Shown here: positions 58,263-64,000 of the stretch, piece after piece
Layout: each line of letters starts with the position of its first letter
Numbering within the stretch: the stretch's first letter is position 1
Source: Diorhabda sublineata
Taxonomy: Eukaryota > Arthropoda > Insecta > Coleoptera > Chrysomelidae
Direction: 5' to 3'
DNA length: 64,000 bases
Assembly: GCF_026230105.1 (NCBI RefSeq)
Contig: NC_079476.1
Span: 35,888,559-35,952,558, forward strand
Program-made: the position numbers and the translations under genes
The notes under the pieces: generated by a model
The model's database searches: none
Told to the model about the DNA's origin: nothing
The model's input: only the letters and a program-made list of their open reading frames with translations

Positions 58263-60310
58263 ACATCGGCAACATCAAATGAGTAAACATCATGCGATTG
58301 AAGTCATTCATCAGACAAAAAGTATTCAACAAAATTCGGTGATTTTTAAACTAAAAAAATGTGCGACAATTATGCATTAATAGATAAAGCTGAAGTTATA
58401 TTCTAAAACATCAGAATCATATATTTTTTTATGGAAATTGCCCATTTCACTTTGAATTTATTCAAAACATATGAAAGGGAGAAAATCATGATCCCTTCGA
58501 AAGGAATAAATGACCAACATCAGTTATCACAAACAAATTTGCCGAGCAGAACGCTGAAAAAGCGACCTTTTACAACCCCGCTTTATGCTATCGTTATCAT
58601 CAATATCGGAGGACCAAAAAGATCCGAACAGGTGTCCACATTTTCCACGCGTAAAGTGGGTCCCGGTCTACCTAAACGGGAATTGTCATATCTTTCCATT
58701 ACTCTTTCCCATAAATAAGTAATGTCCATTATGGGAAGTAAATTACTATAGTTTATAACAAAAGACTGATAGTGATGCGCGTTTGTTCTGCGTTTTGAGT
58801 GAAAATAGAGATCTCATTTAATCCTTCGGTTTTCCTTTAGTCGCTCGCGGGCTTTGGGATACGAAGGTTGTGCTGAGCGAAACCCGTAATGGAATAAAAT
58901 GTGACAGAAAAGTTCGTGAAAACCGGTCGTGTTTGAATTCGTTTGTGGCGTTTAGGTGAGTTTTTTTTTTGTAATTTTATTTACACAGTCCTCATGTTGT
59001 TGAATAAATACGGATTATTCAAATTTGATCGAATCAATTTGAGAGATAATCAATTTTTTTTATGCGTTCGTTTGCTATGCTGGTGACACTAATTGTGATG
59101 AAACATAAATTTTTGAAATTACACAGCGAGGAGAAAATATTTATTTTTTACAGATATTCAGTGATTTTTCAAACTTCAGGATTTGGGACGCAAGTGTAAA
59201 TTTGTACATTTAGTTTTCAATAACTTTAAGAATCAAAATAAAGAATAGTTTACTAGCATATATATTTTTTATTTGATCTCATTACTAAAAGATTTATAAA
59301 ATTAGTTAATAAACAAAATTTGAAAATATTAAAAGATGATTGTTGAAAATAGAATATAAGCAAGGATACCAAAACAAAAACCAAAGCATGATAAATTAAT
59401 GATAAAATACAAAAAAGAGAGAAGAAAAGGAAGAAACATAAATGACACTATTATATTAAGAGATTTCGGAAAAGTATGCTTATATTATATTTGGTTATAA
59501 CAGAAAATCAAAAAACGAAAATATAATAAAAAGTTTGAGATGAAAACATTAAGGATGTATAAAAAGTAAATATTAATAGAGAAAAAAACATGAAAATATT
59601 AATAAAGTTGGGATAGGTATTCACTTCTTCGAATATTCTTCTAACGATGTCTATGCTTTCTTGTATCTTCTGATACAACTCATGGTGGATCTGCTGGGTT
59701 CTCTGCACCAAAAGGCGTTTACTGTTTAAGCACTATACATTAACACTGTAGGTGCGTAAATCATGATAGGAATAAGGATCAACTTGACGAGCTAAACTTC
59801 ATCTTCAGTAGGCCTCTTGCCTTCCTTATTCATTATGCGGTTTACCTAGACCTTGATTCAAGAGGATTCTCAAATATTTGACATTGTTGATTATTTTATC
59901 TGCGATCTCCTCGTTGTTTTCAGGTAGCTTCTCATTTTTTTTTGAAGAAAATGTCTCTGGATCTAATCCGCGTTGATGTTGCTTTATCAGGTTGGTTACC
60001 AGTCCTCGATACCTTCAGGAAGTCAATGTTGCTGGTGGCAGTGTTCTTCGTTTTGATAGTCGTCAAGGTCTTGTCAGTCTTGGATGTTGTAGAGTATCGA
60101 AGGGAAAACTTCTTCTTGTGGCACTCTGGCCTTTATATTAAATTCTAATTCTATTCTGATACTTTTGAGTTTGGAACGAAATCTATCATCCTATTAAAAA
60201 AAAACTGTATGGATCTACTTCGCGTTAATGCAGTCCTCGATATGGCCAATGCTTGGCCAATCTCGTTATGATTGTATATAAGAAAAGCTTCGAGAGACGA
60301 TAAAATTTTA
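58263..60310. other. Mixed DNA with a possible untranslated exon
   Basis: A GC-richer stretch at about 58840-58954 ends in gcgtttag followed by a gtgagt donor, as a noncoding first exon might. The frame at 58431-58718 has no recognised homology. 59500-60130 may hold a degraded transposon, but I could not assign it. Confidence 0.25.
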
Positions 60311-60319
60311 CAATTATTT

Positions 60320-60870
60320 AAACATTCTTTTAGTTTTTATCGATGGCCTTCATGGGAGCCAAAACCTTCCATGGTATCTGCTACAGAACAATGGAAAAAG
60401 CACTGGAGCAAAACCAATTATTAGGACAACCTACAGGAGTTAGGACAGGCAAAGACTCTTCTGCGAAACTATAACTAGAGTAGATCTGCTGAATGTATCA
60501 ATTTAAGTAAGAACAATCTACTAATACTAACAGAAGTTCTTTTGGGACACTGCCGCCTTAAAAAACACCTGAAGATGCTAGACCTAGCAGATAATACTGC
60601 GTGTAGATTTTGTTGCATAAAGGACGAAACTTCTATCCATATTCTCTAAAATTGTGAAACATTAAAAAAACTCTAGAGCACTACACCTGTGAGTGCTTGA
60701 AATAAAAGACGAAGATCTCTAGCAGATATAACCATTCCACATTCTAGACTTTTTAATGGATCAGCTGTAATCACTGGCTTCTCCCGTATCTCAGCAAGAA
60801 AGGGGGACGCAATAGATCCTTTGGGTCGCAGTGTATGCGAGACCTCAAATCTCTATATAAATACATACAT
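60320..60870 (+). pseudogene. Non-LTR retrotransposon, RNase H/C-terminal remnant
   Basis: The + strand, with stops, reads LGHCRLKKHLKMLDLADNTA, CRFCCIKDETSIHIL and a C-terminal run toward VAVYARPQIS. This is the end of R1/LOA/jockey-like RT-RNase H proteins (LTGHC-LN-HL ... C-x-x-C ... ET-x-HILC-C). The 3' end is followed by a short ATAC-type repeat (aaatacatacatag). Confidence 0.65.
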
Positions 60871-60879
60871 AGTTTAGAT

Positions 60880-63080
60880 CGATGGAGAAAGTTTGAGAAA
60901 GTTGTATTGATTAACAATCGTCTAGTTTGAGGAAACAATGACTAAAATGAAAATTGTCTACGGGAATAAATTTTCTGTAGTATTTAAATTATATCATATT
61001 ATTTTTAGACTTTGCACTTTGTGTACACTAAAAATTGTTTTAATTGATGTACCTACTCGCTTTCAAGGCAGTACGCGCAATAAACAATATCGTGCGGAGG
61101 AATAAATTCCTCATCGTTAAGAATCCATTTTAAAGAATTTATACTTTACAAGCTATAATCGAAACCACGAATTTTTTGAGGATGTTTAATAATAATAAAA
61201 ATAATACAGACTTGGTGTCTAATACTTTGGTGGATTGCGCCTAGTCGCTCAATTTATTTACTGTAAAAAATCTTGTTTTATCTTACATCATGTTTTTTTT
61301 TCAAGCATGATCAGTTTAAAATTGAGTGTTGTGGTAACAAAACACGAATTAGTTTTTAAAATCCTGTTATTCGTTATGAAAATGTTTGCTTTATGTTTAA
61401 ATATTTATACTTTGAATAGAATAAACACCAAAGTTAATTTCCATGAACCAATTTCATCTTATTTTCAGTTCCATCGTATTGTTATTATTACTACACATAT
61501 TTTTCATAAAAAATACGCCATAACCTGTGGGCGTTATGTAGGTTTTCTCAAACTGGGAAATAAATGAAAGAATGAAATAGCATTTCATTCAATATTTTGA
61601 TATCAGGAAAGTTTTTTCAATGTGCTTTCGGACAATATGAACATTTCTATACAGTTACTAGAAAAGAAATGTTATGTATTACCTCTTAATTTAGATATTT
61701 TTTTTGCTAAATATTTGATGAATAATTAATGATAATATTATAAATGATAATAAATGCACAATCCAATTATGTTTGCGACTAGAAAAAATGTGAGGTTTAA
61801 ATATTTATTGAGAACTAGATTGACTAATGAACAATTGATAAATCACAGAAATTACCATATCAGTTACATACTTCCTTTATTGAAGTGCATATTTTCAGTA
61901 AAAAATATTTGATTGGGAAAGGGCAATCGAATTATTAGATTTGGAAGAGTTCTTACTTACAGCTCAAATGAAACCTTAAATTGATTGGGAATGTGTTTCA
62001 GCTATACCTGAAAATATAATCTTCAACTTCATAGTTCTTAGACCTTTTTATATGTTTTTCGTGATAACTGGTCCTCATTTTAGATCTGTATTATATGAAA
62101 ATAATTCTACATCTCATTGTAGACATGTATACTTCGCCTATTGTATTCTACTATTCTGGATGTTTTCTAAACGACTTCCTAGACTTCTAGCACCATTCCT
62201 TAGAGGTACTTAAGTCTTTTGTTGAAGAGGATAGGGCATTTGTGAGTATGGCTTGCTGAAATAATCTCCAGTTGTTGTCCTCTGCCATGTCTCTTCTTTT
62301 AACGGGATATTTAACCGACTACAACCAGAAACATTAAGTAATAGAAAGAAAAAATCTGAATGAAAACTAGGAAGGTACTTTGTTTTTCAAATGCCCTATA
62401 TATTGAAATTTGATATTTGGAAATAATACAAAAATGAATTGAGTCAAATTGTCATTAAATATCTTTCTGCTTGGAAGGTTTCAAGAATATAAGGACACCG
62501 TCAATCAATCAATCAATCAATCAATATTTCTGGAAATAAACCTGAACAGAAACGCGATTCATTGTGAAAGTCAGACTACTATTGAAGTATTGAGGTTCCA
62601 GGTAATGGATTCAAAACTGATATGAGAATGCCTTAGGAAACTATTGAGCTTCCAAGGGTATTCGCTAATTAAGCTAAACGAAAACGCCAATATTCTTAGT
62701 AGAAAATGAGCGCAAAAGTTTTTAACTGATCAGGGATCTTCTCAATGCATAGAAATATGCCTTACAAGAAATATTCTTAGAAGAAGGAATAAAATGAAAG
62801 AAAATTATTCTGGTTAATGTTTCAAGGACTAACTAACCGCAGGTTCTGTTACATAATGCCTAGAAAACCGGCTATAAACGAGAAACTTGTAGGAGCGGGT
62901 CTTCTCTCATAATTTAATTCACTAGAAGGCGAGTTGTAGATGTCCATATCCAATACGGCTTCACAATTAATATCAGAAATCCTAGTATTTAAACTTTTGA
63001 ATTTATCTGATAGACTCAAATATAGCAATTTTCACAGAAAGTACTTTTATACATTTCCCAATCTTCATTTTCCATACCAA
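60880..63080. other. No recognisable gene
   Basis: Very AT-rich; the longest frame (61235-61567) is hydrophobic and biased by base composition. Contains one simple repeat (62501-62525). Confidence 0.45.
62501..62525 (+). repeat. (TCAA)n microsatellite
   Basis: Six perfect tandem copies of TCAA plus one base. Confidence 0.95.
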
Positions 63081-63084
63081 CATC

Positions 63085-63200
63085 ATCTTCTCACGGGCTG
63101 AGGAAAGTTTGTTATAGGAAAGACCCAACTTAATTTCATACGAGCAATCACCACCTGAACTTGTCGCAAGAATTTGGAAAAACCCTGTATGTACATAAAT
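63085..63200 (-). repeat. Third copy of the 22.3/22.9-kb inverted-repeat element end
   Basis: In reverse complement it begins ATACAGGGT, then AAATTCTTGCGACAAGTTCA, GGTGATTGCTCGTATGAAAT, TTGGGTCTTTCCTATAACAA. It matches both arms of the element at 22285-22945. Confidence 0.7.
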
Positions 63201-63209
63201 AACCAACGG

Positions 63210-64000
63210 TTTCGTATTTTTCATAATTTAATCCATATTTTAAACGAAATTGCTTTATTGCTGGTGAATTTCAATATGTATTAGAAGGGTGCGCTTAATA
63301 AAAGCTAAAAACAATATCGGTTTCATGTCTGGAGCTTTTAAACCTGTAGAATGCGAAATATTATTGTGCAGCTACATATTACTGCGAAATACTGCCACAA
63401 AATATTCAAATTGGATTTTTGTTCATGCTTCACGTTATGTTTTTGATAGTCATGGTGTAATAAAAATTGTATAAAATAATAGAATTAGATTTTTATTTGG
63501 ATTTTTTTATCGCGTTAATCTATAACAGCTAGCAGATTTGGAATTTTCACTTATTATCAGCTTTGCAACTAATTAATGTTGGAAACCGAAACAAAATTGT
63601 GTAAAACACGTGGAATTGTTCTTTTAAAGTTTTTAAAACTTAGTTTATAAGCTTTTCTTCCTAAATAGCTCAGAAGGAAGTTATTCATAATGTGAAAAGT
63701 TACTAAATACCTTTCATATAATACTTTTTATAAGTTAGTAAGAATAAGCATGTTTTTCTGCTAAAATTTTTTTGATACATAAATTTTTCTATAATTTAAA
63801 TAAATTTGATTGTTTAAGATACGTAAATGGAGAGAAGACTATATTGAAAAATTTTGTTCGGTCATCTCCATTCTATTAACTCTGAAAATACAAAAAGGAA
63901 AATACGATTATAATCTTCAATTACTAGATACAGTTATTGAAGAAACTTTCTATATTTCAAGTATACGGAATTTTATAATGATAAGTTGAAAAGTCGTTTT
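63210..64000. other. No recognisable gene
   Basis: AT-rich sequence to the window end; nothing supported. Confidence 0.4.

Noticed and set aside
58431..58718. 95-codon open frame on the + strand
   Set aside because: No homology recognised, no splice sites in phase; left as unexplained sequence.
61235..61567. 110-codon open frame on the + strand
   Set aside because: Hydrophobic, AT-driven composition, no family pattern, no splice context; a chance frame.

Overview
The window is a piece of an AT-rich, intron-rich insect nuclear genome. The evidence is metazoan-type split genes with GT-AG introns, a synaptotagmin, a metazoan ankyrin-ClpB chaperone gene, and a dense background of insect-type transposons (mariner/Tc1, hAT, jockey-like and RTE-like non-LTR elements, Crypton-type tyrosine recombinases, Ty3/BEL-like gag). 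A beetle or another non-dipteran insect is plausible, but the sequence alone does not settle the order. No prokaryotic genes, CRISPR arrays or rRNA genes were seen.

Two genes can be assembled exon by exon with consistent reading phase. On the + strand, about 0.8-17.0 kb holds a synaptotagmin, best matched to the Syt12 type, with eight exons and 571 codons. It has an N-terminal membrane segment, a long Ser/Pro-rich linker, a C2A domain with a full set of five Asp calcium ligands, and a C2B domain that has lost most of them. A further coding-like exon at 3.9-4.26 kb can be added in frame if a second donor of exon 1 is used. On the - strand, 41.2-47.2 kb holds a complete metazoan mitochondrial CLPB (SKD3) gene with eight exons and 614 codons, carrying ankyrin repeats followed by one AAA+ ATPase module with all key motifs. 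The two genes are not functionally linked.

Between them, on the + strand from about 20.5 to 38.6 kb, several short exon-like segments (one encoding a signal-peptide-like start, one with a stop codon and a good acceptor) suggest an unidentified secreted or membrane protein gene. Its phases do not all join, so the model is incomplete.

The rest is mostly decayed mobile DNA. Crypton/DUF3504-type recombinase remnants recur at 3.1-3.4, 5.0-5.3, 5.7-6.7, 35.9-36.5 and 50.0-50.5 kb, the last with an in-frame 156-bp tandem duplication of the segment that carries the catalytic Tyr. Mariner-type remnants lie at 8.7, 11.1, 12.5, 52.4, 54.5-55.4 and 57.4-58.3 kb. Non-LTR pieces lie at 0-0.8, 14.6-15.3, 19.5-20.0, 29.2, 44.5-45.1, 51.7-52.2 and 60.3-60.9 kb. 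The CLPB introns hold a reverse transcriptase fragment, a CXC-type protein fragment and an 836-bp element with terminal inverted repeats and about six internal ~130-bp tandem units. A dispersed repeat (42.0, 49.9 and 54.9 kb, with a weaker relative at 23.3 kb) contains a motif that looks like a minimal hammerhead ribozyme core, as known from Penelope-like elements. I consider this the most interesting lead. The stretches from 61 to 64 kb, 47.2 to 49.8 kb and 38.6 to 41.2 kb hold little that can be recognised.
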